A DNA stretch of 64,000 nt from positions 4,271,754 through 4,335,753 of the forward strand of contig NW_024037058.1 of assembly GCF_015706575.1 (NCBI RefSeq), read 5' to 3'. How positions within the stretch are numbered: the stretch's first letter is position 1; each line of letters begins with the position of its first letter. A program made the position numbers and the translations under genes. Below, one piece after another: positions 63,997-64,000 of the stretch. The notes under the pieces are model-generated. The model saw nothing but the letters and a program-made list of their open reading frames with translations. It was not told where the DNA came from and did no database searches. Source of the stretch: Patiria miniata (Eukaryota; Echinodermata; Asteroidea; Valvatida; Asterinidae).

Positions 63997-64000
63997 GTTG

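Overview
This window is nuclear DNA of a marine invertebrate animal, most likely a deuterostome and best guessed as an echinoderm (sea-star-like). The reasons are GT-AG introns with matching phases, AT-rich intergenic DNA packed with small non-autonomous transposons and tRNA-derived SINEs, a lineage-style rhodopsin-family GPCR, and a tandem array of secreted single-domain C-type lectins with the WINC...WKC cysteine pattern that I associate with echinoderm lectins. The species assignment is inference; the gene calls rest on the sequence.

Left third (about 0.5-25.7 kb, minus strand): one large gene, the CENPJ/CPAP/SAS-4 centriole assembly protein. Fifteen coding exons could be placed by hand with matching splice phases (about 1148 codons). 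They run from the start codon at 25712 to the linker that precedes the C-terminal TCP10/G-box domain, which must lie to the left of the window. Its introns are crowded with MITEs, foldback elements, tRNA-like elements and SINEs. One SINE landed exactly on a splice donor and rebuilt it, and another short stretch is a tandemly duplicated exon end.

Middle (about 26-40 kb): nested MITEs and a large foldback element with an unusual 13-bp target duplication, then a two-coding-exon class A GPCR on the plus strand (30351-32791). After it come a palindromic MITE, a ~1.2-kb minisatellite, a second minisatellite split by a MITE and a LINE fragment, and long stretches without recognisable genes.

Right third (about 40.6-64 kb, plus strand): a tandem array of C-type lectin genes. 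Each has a signal peptide plus one CTLD in two exons joined by a phase-1 intron. I count four apparently intact copies, one deletion/fusion copy, two pseudogenes, one exon-1 stub and one copy running off the right edge. Copies share a 5' block, and most share 3' flanks carrying tRNA-like relics. They differ at the calcium/sugar-binding tripeptide (QPD, EPD, QPS, EPI or absent). Transposons have shaped the array: a MITE sits in the stop codon of copy 7 and pushes the old 3' UTR 2.3 kb away, and a related MITE lies exactly at the junction of the copy 8/copy 9 duplication. All functional statements are by recall of family motifs; no database search was possible.
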